A DNA stretch of 64,000 nucleotides, taken from positions 124,001 to 188,000 of the forward strand of contig NZ_CAADFC020000013.1 in assembly GCF_900696085.1 (NCBI RefSeq), in the 5' to 3' direction. The position numbers were made by a program, and so were the translations under genes. This stretch comes from Bradyrhizobium ivorense (GTDB taxonomy: Bacteria; Pseudomonadota; Alphaproteobacteria; Rhizobiales; Xanthobacteraceae). Every line of letters begins with the position of its first letter. The first letter of the stretch is position 1. Of this stretch, positions 1-7,926 are shown in pieces. A model generated the notes under the pieces. It was given only the letters and a program-made list of their open reading frames with translations, did not search any database and was not told the origin of the DNA.

Positions 1-1
1 C

Positions 2-1504
2 TTCATCGACGCCTATTACTCCCTGCCCGAGACGCTCGGTGTGCGCCGCCGCGCCGCGCGGGCGCTGGAAGCCGCCAATAGCTGGATCTTCGGCCAGGGC
101 CGGGTCGACACTGCACGCAGCGGCATGGCCTGCGCCTTCTCCGCCGTCATCCTGTCGCGGCGGCAATGCCATGTCATCCATATCGGCGACACCCGCGCCT
201 ATCGCCTGAGCGATGGCCGGCTGGAGCGGCTGACGCAGGACCACATCGCCGGCCGCGGCGACCTCGCCCATCTGCTGAGCCGCGCCATCGGCTTGGAGGA
301 GTTCGCCCGCTTCGATTACGCCAGCGTCGGATTGCGGCAGCACGATCGTCTCCTGATCTGCAGCGACGGCGTGCACGGCGCGCTCGGCGATTCCCGGTTG
401 AAGCAACTGTTGGAGGAACGCACGCCGCCGGATGACGCCGCGCGCAGCATTGTCGAGACCGCGCTTGCAGCCGGCAGCAGCGACAACAGCACCGCGCTGG
501 TGCTCGACGTGGTCGACCTGCCGCCGGCGGATCGCGACGAGCTCACCCATGCGATCGCGACGCTGCCGATCCTCGATTTGCCGGAGGCCGGCGACACCGT
601 CGATGATTTCAGCCTTGGCGACGTGCTGTCCGACGGACGCTACAGCCGCCTGTTTAGGGCGGTCGACAAGCGCGCCGGCCGCGAGGTGGTGCTGAAATTT
701 CCGCATCCAAGGGTCGCCAGCGAAGGCTCCTATCGCCTCGCCTTCGTCCGCGAGGCCTGGGTCGCCGCGCGGGTGCGCAGCCTGTGGATCGGCGAGATCA
801 TCGAGGTGCCCGCGGAGCGGCAGACCCGGCTCTATTCGGCGATGCCGCTCTACGAGGGCGAGACGCTGGAGCAGCGGCTCGGCCGCGCGCCGCGGCTGTC
901 GCTCACCGAGGGCATCGCGATTGCGACCAAGCTGGTGCGCGCGGTGACGGCGCTGCACCGCGCCGGCATCATCCATCGCGACATCAAGCCCGACAATGTG
1001 ATCCTTTTGAAGGACGGCGGCCTGCGCCTCGTCGACCTCGGCGTCGCGCGGGTGCCGCTGCTGGAGGATTTTCCCGCCGAGGACATTCCGGGGACCGCGA
1101 GCTACATGGCGCCCGAACTGTTCGGCGGCAAGGCCGGCGACGAGGCCTCCGACTTGTTCGCGCTCGGCGTCACCGTCTACCGCATGTTCACCCAAAACTA
1201 TCCGTTCGGCGAGATCGAGCCGTTCTCACGGCCGCGCTTCGGCAAGCCGGCGCCGCTGTCGCGCTACCGGCCGGACCTGCCGGCCTGGCTCGACGCCGTG
1301 ATCGGCAAGGCGCTCAGCGCCGACCCGGCGCAGCGCTTCGGCGATGCCATCGAGTTCGCGCACGAACTGGAGAACGGCGCGACCTGGGCCGGCCCCGCCG
1401 TCCCGGTCCGCAAATCGCTGCACGACCGCGATCCCGTGACGTTCTGGAAGGTGCTGTGCGCCCTCCTGGCGCTGATCATCGTGGTGCTTCTGGCGCGGCA
1501 CTAA
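2..1504 (+). CDS. bifunctional PP2C-type phosphatase / serine-threonine protein kinase (5' end outside window)
   Basis: The frame is open from base 2, so the gene is cut by the window edge; an internal GTG at 41 is not a convincing start. The first ~170 residues are the end of a PP2C phosphatase domain, with the metal-binding signatures GDTRAY, CSDGV and SDNST. A Hanks-type kinase domain follows, with catalytic loop HRDIKPDN, DLG in place of DFG, and an APE motif after GTASYM. The last ~20 residues form one hydrophobic helix, so the protein is probably tail-anchored with both enzymes in the cytoplasm. In such fusions the phosphatase and kinase halves oppose each other on the same targets. From general knowledge they often lie beside nitrate-transport genes in proteobacteria, but nothing here shows that. 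Confidence 0.92.
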   Translation, partial: FIDAYYSLPETLGVRRRAARALEAANSWIFGQGRVDTARSGMACAFSAVILSRRQCHVIHIGDTRAYRLSDGRLERLTQDHIAGRGDLAHLLSRAIGLEEFARFDYASVGLRQHDRLLICSDGVHGALGDSRLKQLLEERTPPDDAARSIVETALAAGSSDNSTALVLDVVDLPPADRDELTHAIATLPILDLPEAGDTVDDFSLGDVLSDGRYSRLFRAVDKRAGREVVLKFPHPRVASEGSYRLAFVREAWVAARVRSLWIGEIIEVPAERQTRLYSAMPLYEGETLEQRLGRAPRLSLTEGIAIATKLVRAVTALHRAGIIHRDIKPDNVILLKDGGLRLVDLGVARVPLLEDFPAEDIPGTASYMAPELFGGKAGDEASDLFALGVTVYRMFTQNYPFGEIEPFSRPRFGKPAPLSRYRPDLPAWLDAVIGKALSADPAQRFGDAIEFAHELENGATWAGPAVPVRKSLHDRDPVTFWKVLCALLALIIVVLLARH

Positions 1505-1724
1505 AGGCGATTGGGTGAGGGCCGCGCGCGGGTCACCGCATTCCCGGCACGCTTGCGATCAGGTACTGCGCGACACGATGTTTCTCGCCTCGTTCCTGTC
1601 GGACGTCGCGACGCCCGGCTTCAATCTCGCGGCGGTCTGATGCTCGGCCCAGCGAGTTGAACGAACTCCGGAGGCCCGGCCCCGCTGCAGCCGACAGAGC
1701 CGCGTGTGCCTTTCAAGGCATCTG

Positions 1725-2618
1725 CTATCTCACTCCGCTTAATATGGTATTTTGGAGCGTCGTAAGTTGAGTGTTGATCGAACCTGTAAGCATCTGTTGC
1801 AGAAGCTGGTATGCTCTTGGATTGAAGAACCGGGGACCGACAGCGACTTTTGGAGCTCCGGGGACTGCCTTCGGCAATACCATCTTTGTGCCAACATTCG
1901 GCCCCTGCGCGAAAGCCAATGTGATCTTGTCAGTGTTGACTTGGGACATGTTCAACAAACCTCCCGGTCCCTTGAAATGGACAAGCGTCCAAGTCGGACC
2001 GACAGAGCTCACATTCTTTGTGACGAGAAATTGGATCGAACCGCCAAACACCTTCTCCGCCCCCAGCGTGAGACCTTCGGACGAAGCCGCCATTGCTACG
2101 AAGTCGTTAATTCCCAAGGTGCCCGACAAGTTGGTATCTGCAGGCGGACAATCGTGAGGAATCAACCCCAATTCCTCGGCGTTGAGGTCGGCTAACCTCG
2201 CCAACCGCCAAGTGTACCAATCAAGGTAAATTTCCCGAAATGAGAACTGCAGGTTTTCGGTGAATGTATGATCGCGCGCTTCGCTCAGTGTCCCACTTCC
2301 GCTGAATGTAAACGAGGTCAACGGATTCAAATATGCGAGAGTGGGGTTCAACCCTCCGGTGTCATTCACCTCGATCGACATAGAAACCAGCACCTCCATG
2401 TCCTGGTTCAAGAGAAAGCGTCGATGAGCAGCAACAGGATCGTGCGAATCGTCCCGCACCATGTCTCTTATTTCACATTGAATCCGCTGGACGATCGACT
2501 TCACGGTGGGCTGCCCCGACTGATTGTAGGGGACATCAAAGTGCGGGACCGTACATCCTGCAGAAATGCTCGCGCTCAATAGGACAATGAGTAGCAACAA
2601 CCGTTGAAATAAAAACAT
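1725..2618 (-). CDS. putative lipoprotein of unknown function
   Basis: 297 residues from an ATG at 2618. The open frame continues 65 codons upstream, but this ATG starts a clear lipoprotein signal: MFLFQRLLLL, a hydrophobic stretch, then a lipobox ending ...SAGC near residue 21. The mature part is rich in Asn, Thr and beta-type segments (for example FTFSGSGTLSE), with no domain I recognise. It suggests an outer-membrane-anchored or periplasmic protein. It lies 49 bases downstream of the Lys-rich small gene on the same strand, so the two may be co-transcribed. AT content is higher than in neighbouring genes, which hints at acquisition. Confidence 0.8.
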   Translation of the reverse strand: MFLFQRLLLLIVLLSASISAGCTVPHFDVPYNQSGQPTVKSIVQRIQCEIRDMVRDDSHDPVAAHRRFLLNQDMEVLVSMSIEVNDTGGLNPTLAYLNPLTSFTFSGSGTLSEARDHTFTENLQFSFREIYLDWYTWRLARLADLNAEELGLIPHDCPPADTNLSGTLGINDFVAMAASSEGLTLGAEKVFGGSIQFLVTKNVSSVGPTWTLVHFKGPGGLLNMSQVNTDKITLAFAQGPNVGTKMVLPKAVPGAPKVAVGPRFFNPRAYQLLQQMLTGSINTQLTTLQNTILSGVR

Positions 2619-2667
2619 CGTTCCGGCCTTTGTGTGGGAAATCCAGTGCGCGCGAGCTCCGGGAGAT

Positions 2668-2916
2668 CTACGCACACGCTCCTTTATTCCACTGGCCAAC
2701 ACCTCCTCTGCGACGCCCTTCTCGTGTGCACTCAGCCTTGCTGATGCCCTCGACCTGCTCATCCTCACGACCGTCGTCAAAGACGATCGTGCAGCAACCG
2801 CCGCCTGCAACACTGGCTTTCTTGGCCATCGCGCGCGCTTTTGCCTTTTTCCCTTTTCTTGTTTTCTTTGTCTTCGCCTTCGGTGCTTTCGCTTTCTTTG
2901 CCTTCGCCTTCTTCAT
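2668..2916 (-). CDS. small lysine-rich protein with cysteine-containing C-terminal part
   Basis: 82 residues from the ATG at 2916; an in-frame TTG at 2955 is less likely. The first ~33 residues are almost only Lys, Ala, Thr and Pro (repeats of the KKAKAPKAK type), like the tail of histone H1 or other DNA-compacting bacterial proteins. After that comes a short domain with GGGCC and three more acidic or Cys-containing turns. A GGGGGT stretch about 10 bases upstream may be a weak ribosome site. A nucleic-acid or polyanion-binding role is inferred only from composition. It sits just upstream of a lipoprotein gene on the same strand. Confidence 0.6.
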   Translation of the reverse strand: MKKAKAKKAKAPKAKTKKTRKGKKAKARAMAKKASVAGGGCCTIVFDDGREDEQVEGISKAECTREGRRRGGVGQWNKGACA

Positions 2917-3125
2917 AAGTAGACCCCCGTATCGTTCGTCCTCCAGCGGAAGCAATTTGGACGTATTTCACGCGTAGATTGCAATGCCACACAACGAACA
3001 ACTCAGCGAAAAAGTTGCACAGTTGCAAACTTGCAACTCAGGGCGAGCCAGGCGCGATGGGGCCGCCGACCGATCCGAGCTGCGACGCCGTGCCATCGCT
3101 CCCCCGCACAGCACCAGCGGCAGCG

Positions 3126-3833
3126 TCAGTCCGGCGGATTGAACGTCCGCGCAAAGAACACCGGCGACTTCGCCTTCTTCAGCCGGTAGAGCTGTGCCGG
3201 CCGGTTCGGCCCCTTGCGCATCTTGGCGATCGGCTCGATCAGATCGGCCGCGAGCATGCGGGTGCGGAAGGCGCTCTTCTCCAGCGGACGGTCGAGCACG
3301 ATCTCGTAGCTGCGCTGCAATTCCGGCAGCGTGAACTCCGGCGGCATCAGATAGGCCGGCAGCGAGGTGTACTCGACCTTGGCGCGCAGCCGCTGGATCG
3401 CGGCCTGCAGGATCTCGGCATGATCGAAGGCGAGCTTCGGCTTCACCTTCTCGCCGTCGATCGCGAACCATTGCGCATCCACTGCCCGTGCGCCGGCGGC
3501 CGCGTGCTCGCCCAGCAGCGCGAAATAGACATGGGTGGCACACCAGCCGCGCGGGTCTCGCGTGGCGCTGCCCCAGCTGCCGAGCTGCTCCAGATAGGGA
3601 CTGACCACACCGGTCTTGTCCTTCAGCTTGCGCACCGCGCAGGCCTCCAGATCGCGGTCGCCGGCGATATCGACGAAGCCGCCGGGCAAGGCCCAAGATC
3701 CCGGAAATGGCTCGCTTTCCGCCTTCGGGCGTTGAACCAGCAGCACCTGGAGCGCGTCTGACGGGATGGCGAAAATGACGACGTCGACCGTCGTCAGCGG
3801 CCTCGGGAAGTCGAGCTCCGGTCTAACAGACAT
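3126..3833 (-). CDS. NrtR-like Nudix-fold transcriptional regulator
   Basis: 235 residues from the ATG at 3833, preceded by a strong GGAGAGGAGAG ribosome site; longer starts lack one. Residues ~10-150 form a Nudix fold. The Nudix box (residues 51-76) reads GGFVD...RKLKDKTGV, so the catalytic REUxEE is replaced by RKLKDK and hydrolase activity is unlikely. Residues ~150-235 look like the winged-helix C-terminal domain of NrtR/NadQ regulators, which sense NAD-derived ligands such as ADP-ribose. It is divergent from the SPFH and NAD-kinase-like genes, with a 21-bp palindrome between them, so it probably represses itself and that pair. The regulator call is strong; the ligand is inferred. Confidence 0.87.
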   Translation of the reverse strand: MSVRPELDFPRPLTTVDVVIFAIPSDALQVLLVQRPKAESEPFPGSWALPGGFVDIAGDRDLEACAVRKLKDKTGVVSPYLEQLGSWGSATRDPRGWCATHVYFALLGEHAAAGARAVDAQWFAIDGEKVKPKLAFDHAEILQAAIQRLRAKVEYTSLPAYLMPPEFTLPELQRSYEIVLDRPLEKSAFRTRMLAADLIEPIAKMRKGPNRPAQLYRLKKAKSPVFFARTFNPPD

Positions 3834-3895
3834 ATTTTCCGCTCTCCTCTCCGCTCGCGTGAACCTTTTCCTTGCTCGGCTTGACAATAACATAC

Positions 3896-3924
3896 TTAGT
3901 TGTACAGTCCAACTAACTTAGTTG
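3896..3924. promoter_or_regulatory. candidate operator of the NrtR-like regulator
   Basis: TTAGTTG at 3896-3902 and CAACTAA at 3910-3916 are exact reverse complements. Extended inward they give a 21-bp palindrome with one mismatch per arm (TTAGTTGTAC, A, GTCCAACTAA). A third TTAGTTG follows at 3918-3924. The site lies in the 121-base divergent spacer between the regulator (starts 3833) and the SPFH gene (starts 3955). A repressor bound here would cover promoters in both directions. Confidence 0.6.
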
Positions 3925-3954
3925 CTCAGACACCCTTATTAGGGAGTACGCATC

Positions 3955-5001
3955 ATGTTCGGCCTCCGCTTCATCAAGGCCCAGCCGACCACCTATCTGA
4001 TGAAATTCCGCGGCGGCGCGGTGACCCAGCAGGGCGCCGGCTTGTCCGGCTTCTACTACGCGCCGGTCACTTCGCTGGTCGCGGTCCCGATCGGCAGCCG
4101 CGACGCCGCCTTCATCTTCCAGCAGATCGCCCGCGACTTTCAGGCGCTGACCATTCAGGGCCACGTCACCTACCGGATCAGCGAGCCGCAGAAGGCCGCC
4201 GCGATGCTGAACTTCACCCTCAAGCGCGACGGCAAGACCTACGAATCCGACGACCCGGAAAAGCTGCCGCAGCGCATCCTCGCCACCGTCGAGGTGCTGG
4301 CGCAGCAGGCGGTGAAGGAGCTGACCTTGAAGGACGCGCTGCAGGCCTCCGACCGCATCGCAAGCCTGATCGAGAGCGGCCTGCGCGGCCGCGCCGATAT
4401 CGCCGCGCTCGGCCTCGAAATCCTCGGCGTCTCGATCCGCGGCGTGAAGCCGACGCCCGACACCGCCAAGGCGCTGGAGGCGGAAGCGCGCGAGGCGATC
4501 CTCAAGGGCGCCGACGAGGCGATCTTCGCCCGCCGCAATTTTGCGGTGGAGCAGGAACGCGCTATCCGCGAGAGCGAGCTCGACACCGAGATCGCAGTCG
4601 AGCAGAAGAAGCGCTCGATCCGCGAGACCCAGATGGATGCCGAAGCCAGCGTCGCCGCCAAGCAGGCCGAGCTGCGCGAGGCCGGCATGGTCGCCGACAT
4701 CACGCTGGAGAGCAAGCGCAAGGACTTTGTCGGCCTCAACGCGGAAAACACCCGCACGCTCGCCGACGCCGAGGCCTATCGGGTCGGCGCGCTGATGAAG
4801 ATCTTCGAGGGCGTCGACACCCGCGTGATCCAGGCGCTGGCGTCCGCCGGCATGCAGCCGGGCCAGTTGATCGCGCAGGCCTTCAGCGGCATCGCCGAGA
4901 AGGCCGAGAAGATCGGCCAGCTCAACGTCTCGCCCGATCTGCTCAACACCCTGCTCGACAGGCCCGCTGCCGCGGAGGCCGCCCGTGCCCGCCGACAATG
5001 A
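3955..5001 (+). CDS. SPFH/band-7 domain protein
   Basis: 348 residues with an AGGGAG ribosome site. Residues ~10-175 resemble an SPFH (stomatin/prohibitin/flotillin) domain. Residues ~175-290 are a long charged helical stretch rich in Glu, Arg and Ala, typical of the coiled coil by which SPFH proteins form rings. There is no N-terminal transmembrane helix or signal peptide, unlike most flotillins, so it is probably cytoplasmic or peripheral. The stop overlaps the start of the NAD-kinase-like gene by 17 bases, implying translational coupling and a joint function. The partner assignment is inference from this coupling. Confidence 0.82.
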   Translation: MFGLRFIKAQPTTYLMKFRGGAVTQQGAGLSGFYYAPVTSLVAVPIGSRDAAFIFQQIARDFQALTIQGHVTYRISEPQKAAAMLNFTLKRDGKTYESDDPEKLPQRILATVEVLAQQAVKELTLKDALQASDRIASLIESGLRGRADIAALGLEILGVSIRGVKPTPDTAKALEAEAREAILKGADEAIFARRNFAVEQERAIRESELDTEIAVEQKKRSIRETQMDAEASVAAKQAELREAGMVADITLESKRKDFVGLNAENTRTLADAEAYRVGALMKIFEGVDTRVIQALASAGMQPGQLIAQAFSGIAEKAEKIGQLNVSPDLLNTLLDRPAAAEAARARRQ

Positions 5002-5920
5002 CCGCAAGGTCGTGCTCGTCACCCGCAAGACGCGGCTCGAGGAGCTGATCGCAAAATACCTGACGGCGGCGCAGGCGCGGTTCTATGTCGAGCATCTCGG
5101 CGCCGACTTCTCCGACTACCAGCGCGAGCACGACGTCTATCAGGCCGAGCGCCACGTCACCGTGCAGGCGCTGGAGCAATGGGGCCGCTACCAGATCATC
5201 GACCGCAGCTTTCTGCCGAACTTCATCTTCGGTCCCTCCGACATCGTGGTGGCACTGGGCCAGGACGGCGTGGTCGCCAACACCATGAAGTATCTCGACG
5301 GCCATCCGCTGATCGGGCTCAACCCGGACGCCAGACGTTACGACGGCATCCTGCTGCCGTTCGTGCCGCGCGACCTCCCTGCCCTGTTGGGCGAGGTCGC
5401 AGCGGACAGGCGCGGCCACAAGGCAGTGACGATGGCGAAGGCCGAGCTCGCCAACGGCCAGGTGCTCTACGCCGTCAACGAGCTGTTCATCGGCGCGCGC
5501 ACGCATGTATCTGCCGTCTACGAGATCGCGCTGGCGGGCGAACGCGAACGGCAGTCCTCCAGCGGCCTGATCGTGGCGACCGGGCTCGGCTCGACCGCCT
5601 GGCTCAAGAGCATCGTCACCGGCTCGCTGGCGATCGCCGGCCACTTCAGTGGCGGCAACGGCGCCCCACCCTATCTGCCGCAGGCGTGGGACACCGATGC
5701 GCTGCGCTTTGCGGTGCGCGAGCCGTTTCCGAGCCGGACCTCGCAGGTGAACCTCGTCTGCGGCAGCCTCGCCCGCGCCGAACGCCTCAGCGTGCGCTCG
5801 CTGATGCCGGAGAACGGCGTCATCTTCTCTGACGGCATCGAGGCCGACCGTCTCGACTTCAATTCGGGGACGGAGGCGCAGATCACGGTCGCGGAGCGCG
5901 AGGGACGGCTGGTGGTGTGA
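4985..5920 (+). CDS. divergent NAD kinase-fold protein
   Basis: 311 residues from a GTG at 4985 with GGAGG six bases upstream, inside the end of the SPFH gene. The NAD kinase (PpnK/diacylglycerol kinase) signatures are recognisable but altered: GQDG at residues 92-95 where NAD kinases have GGDG, AVNE at 163-166 matching the NE motif, and TGLGSTAW at 199-206 matching the TGSTAY loop that binds NAD. The N-terminal ~80 residues (LVTRKTRLEEL...) are extra compared with housekeeping NAD kinases. It may phosphorylate or only bind NAD or a related nucleotide. The NrtR-like regulator upstream supports a link to NAD(P) metabolism. Confidence 0.78.
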   Translation: MPADNDRKVVLVTRKTRLEELIAKYLTAAQARFYVEHLGADFSDYQREHDVYQAERHVTVQALEQWGRYQIIDRSFLPNFIFGPSDIVVALGQDGVVANTMKYLDGHPLIGLNPDARRYDGILLPFVPRDLPALLGEVAADRRGHKAVTMAKAELANGQVLYAVNELFIGARTHVSAVYEIALAGERERQSSSGLIVATGLGSTAWLKSIVTGSLAIAGHFSGGNGAPPYLPQAWDTDALRFAVREPFPSRTSQVNLVCGSLARAERLSVRSLMPENGVIFSDGIEADRLDFNSGTEAQITVAEREGRLVV

Positions 5921-5926
5921 CCGCGC

Positions 5927-6109
5927 TCAACGCGGGATCGGATGCAGCCTCGCCAGCTGGTCGAGCGGCAGCTCGGCTTCAACATCGTTCAGGGCAAAGC
6001 GCACGATCACGTCCTGCCGCCCGAGCTGTCCCCACAGCCCCTCCGCCGACCATTTTTGCGGCTCAGGCCCGCGCGGGCCATCGATCCAAACGAAATACCA
6101 CTCGGTCAT
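5927..6109 (-). CDS. small hypothetical protein (60 aa)
   Basis: 60 residues from the ATG at 6109, convergent with the NAD-kinase-like gene (stops 6 bases apart). The product begins MTEWYFVWIDGPRGPEP and is acidic-aromatic, with no signal peptide or membrane helix. Composition looks coding, but no clear ribosome site precedes the ATG and the frame stays open upstream, so the start is uncertain. I do not recognise a family. Confidence 0.5.
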   Translation of the reverse strand: MTEWYFVWIDGPRGPEPQKWSAEGLWGQLGRQDVIVRFALNDVEAELPLDQLARLHPIPR

Positions 6110-6180
6110 AGGAAGGGTCCGGCGATCATCATGGATCAAAATTGGCGCTTCGGCGCGGTCTCCGCAACGGCTGATGGCGG

Positions 6181-6873
6181 CTATATCTTCGATTCCGCGT
6201 TCGGTTTCAGGCTTTGCCCAAGGCGCGGCTCGGTTCCGGCCAGCAGCCGCTGAATGTTGGCGCGGTGGCGCACGATCACATAAAGGCTGCCGGCGATCAC
6301 CAGCAACCGGTAGGCCAACGGTTGCTCGAGGCTGCAGATCAGCGCAACGGCCGTCAATGCCGCCAGCATCGAGCTCAGCGAAACAATCCGGAGCATCGCC
6401 AGCGTCGCGCCAAAGACGGCCGCAGCGCCCAACGCCACCGGCCAGGACAACGCCAGCAACACCCCGAGCCCCGTCGCCGCGGATTTGCCGCCGGTGAAAT
6501 TCAGCCAGATCGAGCGGCCATGCCCCAGCAACACGGCAAGCCCGGCGAGGCCAACGGCCCAGGGTAACCAGCCTTGCGGATCGAACGCAGCCGGCGGCGT
6601 GACGGACGGCAATGTCCAGAGCCAGGGATAGAACCAGCCGGCAAAGGCGATCGCCGCGGCGCCTTTGAGGACATCGACCACGAGCACCACCAGCGCCGGC
6701 CATTTGCCCAAGGTCCGCAACACATTGGTTGCGCCAGTGGATTTTGAGCCATGCTGGCGGATATCGATTCCCTTGAGCAGTTTTCCGGCCAGGTAGCCGG
6801 TCGGCACCGATCCGAAGAGATAGGCGACCGCCAATCCCGCCATACTCGCTATCCAGAAAATCACCGGATTCAC
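6181..6873 (-). CDS. plsY: glycerol-3-phosphate acyltransferase PlsY
   Basis: 230 residues, an integral membrane enzyme that acylates glycerol-3-phosphate from acyl-phosphate, the first step of phospholipid synthesis. The three PlsY motifs are present: GSVPTGYLAGK near residue 21, GHGRSIWLNFTGGKSAAT around residues 117-134, and RHRANIQRLLAG near 202-213. Several hydrophobic helices flank them. Usual PlsY length is ~200-230. Start is the GTG at 6873; the ATG at residue 11 is an alternative. It follows the cupin gene by 15 bases on the same strand. Confidence 0.95.
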   Translation of the reverse strand: MNPVIFWIASMAGLAVAYLFGSVPTGYLAGKLLKGIDIRQHGSKSTGATNVLRTLGKWPALVVLVVDVLKGAAAIAFAGWFYPWLWTLPSVTPPAAFDPQGWLPWAVGLAGLAVLLGHGRSIWLNFTGGKSAATGLGVLLALSWPVALGAAAVFGATLAMLRIVSLSSMLAALTAVALICSLEQPLAYRLLVIAGSLYVIVRHRANIQRLLAGTEPRLGQSLKPNAESKI

Positions 6874-6888
6874 CTCGAGGTTCGCATG

Positions 6889-7341
6889 TCAGTACGACGT
6901 GCCGTCCTTGTGCAGGAAGCGGCCGTCGGAGCTCGGGCTCATCATGTCGATGTCGGAGCAGGTGATGACGTCGTCGGGCGAGCGCGAGCCGACCTCCAGA
7001 TAGATCGCGGTTGCCTGCGACCGGTTGATCATGTGGTGGCCGTTGCCCGAGTTCTTGGCGAATGCCGCGCAATCGCCGGCGCGCAGCACCGTCTCGCCGC
7101 CGTCCTCGACCAGCACCAATTCGCCCGCCAGCAGATAGACGAACTCGTCTTCGTGCGAATGCCAGTGGCGCTGGCTCGACCAGTTGCCCGGCGGCAGCCG
7201 CATCAGATTGACGCCGAAGTCGGTGAGCCCGCCGGCGTCGCCGAGCCGCTGCCGCACCCGCTCGGCGCAGGCCGCGGCGAACTCCGCGGGATAGCCGCTC
7301 CCCTTGCGCTCCGGCACGTTTGCAAGATCGATTTTGGGCAT
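6889..7341 (-). CDS. cupin domain protein
   Basis: 150 residues from the ATG at 7341. A single cupin_2 barrel spans ~40-130; its metal motif reads QRHWHSHEDEFVYLLAGE, followed by GD and GHHMINRS. It lacks a DNA-binding domain. Members of this type are small metal-binding proteins of unknown substrate. It is 15 bases upstream of plsY on the same strand. Function beyond the fold is not predictable. Confidence 0.85.
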   Translation of the reverse strand: MPKIDLANVPERKGSGYPAEFAAACAERVRQRLGDAGGLTDFGVNLMRLPPGNWSSQRHWHSHEDEFVYLLAGELVLVEDGGETVLRAGDCAAFAKNSGNGHHMINRSQATAIYLEVGSRSPDDVITCSDIDMMSPSSDGRFLHKDGTSY

Positions 7342-7411
7342 GGCACTCTCTCTCGATGAGGACGACACGACCTCACATCTAGCACGATAGCGCCCGCAAA
7401 TGCGTCAGGGC

Positions 7412-7921
7412 TCAAACTCCGGCCAGATCCTTCTCCATCAGGATCTCGTCATGGTAGCGGCCGTCGACCTTCAGGGCGTGCCGCTCCAGCCCGTACTCCA
7501 CGAAGCCGACACTCCGGTAGAGCCGCAGGGCCGGCGCGTTGCCCTTCGTCACGCCCAATTGAACCAGCTCGACGGATTGCGCCGCAAGTTCGAGCGCGGC
7601 GTCGACCAGCCGGCGACCGACGTGCGCACGCCGTGCCGCTGATCGTACATACATCCCGACCAGCATGCCCTTGTGCTGCCGCTTCGGCCCCTCGCCGATC
7701 ACGAGGCCGACGATTCCGGCGAGCTCGCCGCCGCTGAATGCCCCGAGCACGCTGGCGCGCTCGAGCCGCTCCGCGAACCAGGCAATTGGACGGACGCTCT
7801 CGATCTCGAACGCGCTGGCGAACGCCTCCGGGCTCGCGCGGAGCGCTTCGAGCCTGATATCGCGATACAGCGCGCCGTCGGCCGCCGTCAGGCGCCTGAT
7901 GTCGATGGAAGATGCAGTCAT
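7412..7921 (-). CDS. GNAT family N-acetyltransferase
   Basis: 169 residues from the ATG at 7921, five bases after the stop of the alpha-mannosidase gene, so probably co-transcribed with it. The GNAT fold is visible: IDIRRLTAADG at the start, a central strand GMLVGMYVRSAAR, the acetyl-CoA-binding turn RRAHVGRRLVDAAL, and the C-terminal NAPALRLYRSVGFVEYG. It transfers an acetyl group to an unknown amine or hydroxyl. The frame is open farther upstream, but the longer version would sit inside the mannosidase gene. Confidence 0.87.
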   Translation of the reverse strand: MTASSIDIRRLTAADGALYRDIRLEALRASPEAFASAFEIESVRPIAWFAERLERASVLGAFSGGELAGIVGLVIGEGPKRQHKGMLVGMYVRSAARRAHVGRRLVDAALELAAQSVELVQLGVTKGNAPALRLYRSVGFVEYGLERHALKVDGRYHDEILMEKDLAGV

Positions 7922-7926
7922 GCTGA

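Noticed and set aside
2968..3696. 242-codon frame antisense and shadow to the Nudix-like regulator
   Set aside because: Same strand but different frame from the regulator, with strongly Arg/Ala/Gly-rich composition; a shadow of the real gene.
3913..5028. 371-codon minus-strand frame opposite the SPFH gene
   Set aside because: Antisense shadow; the plus-strand gene has a ribosome site and a recognised domain.
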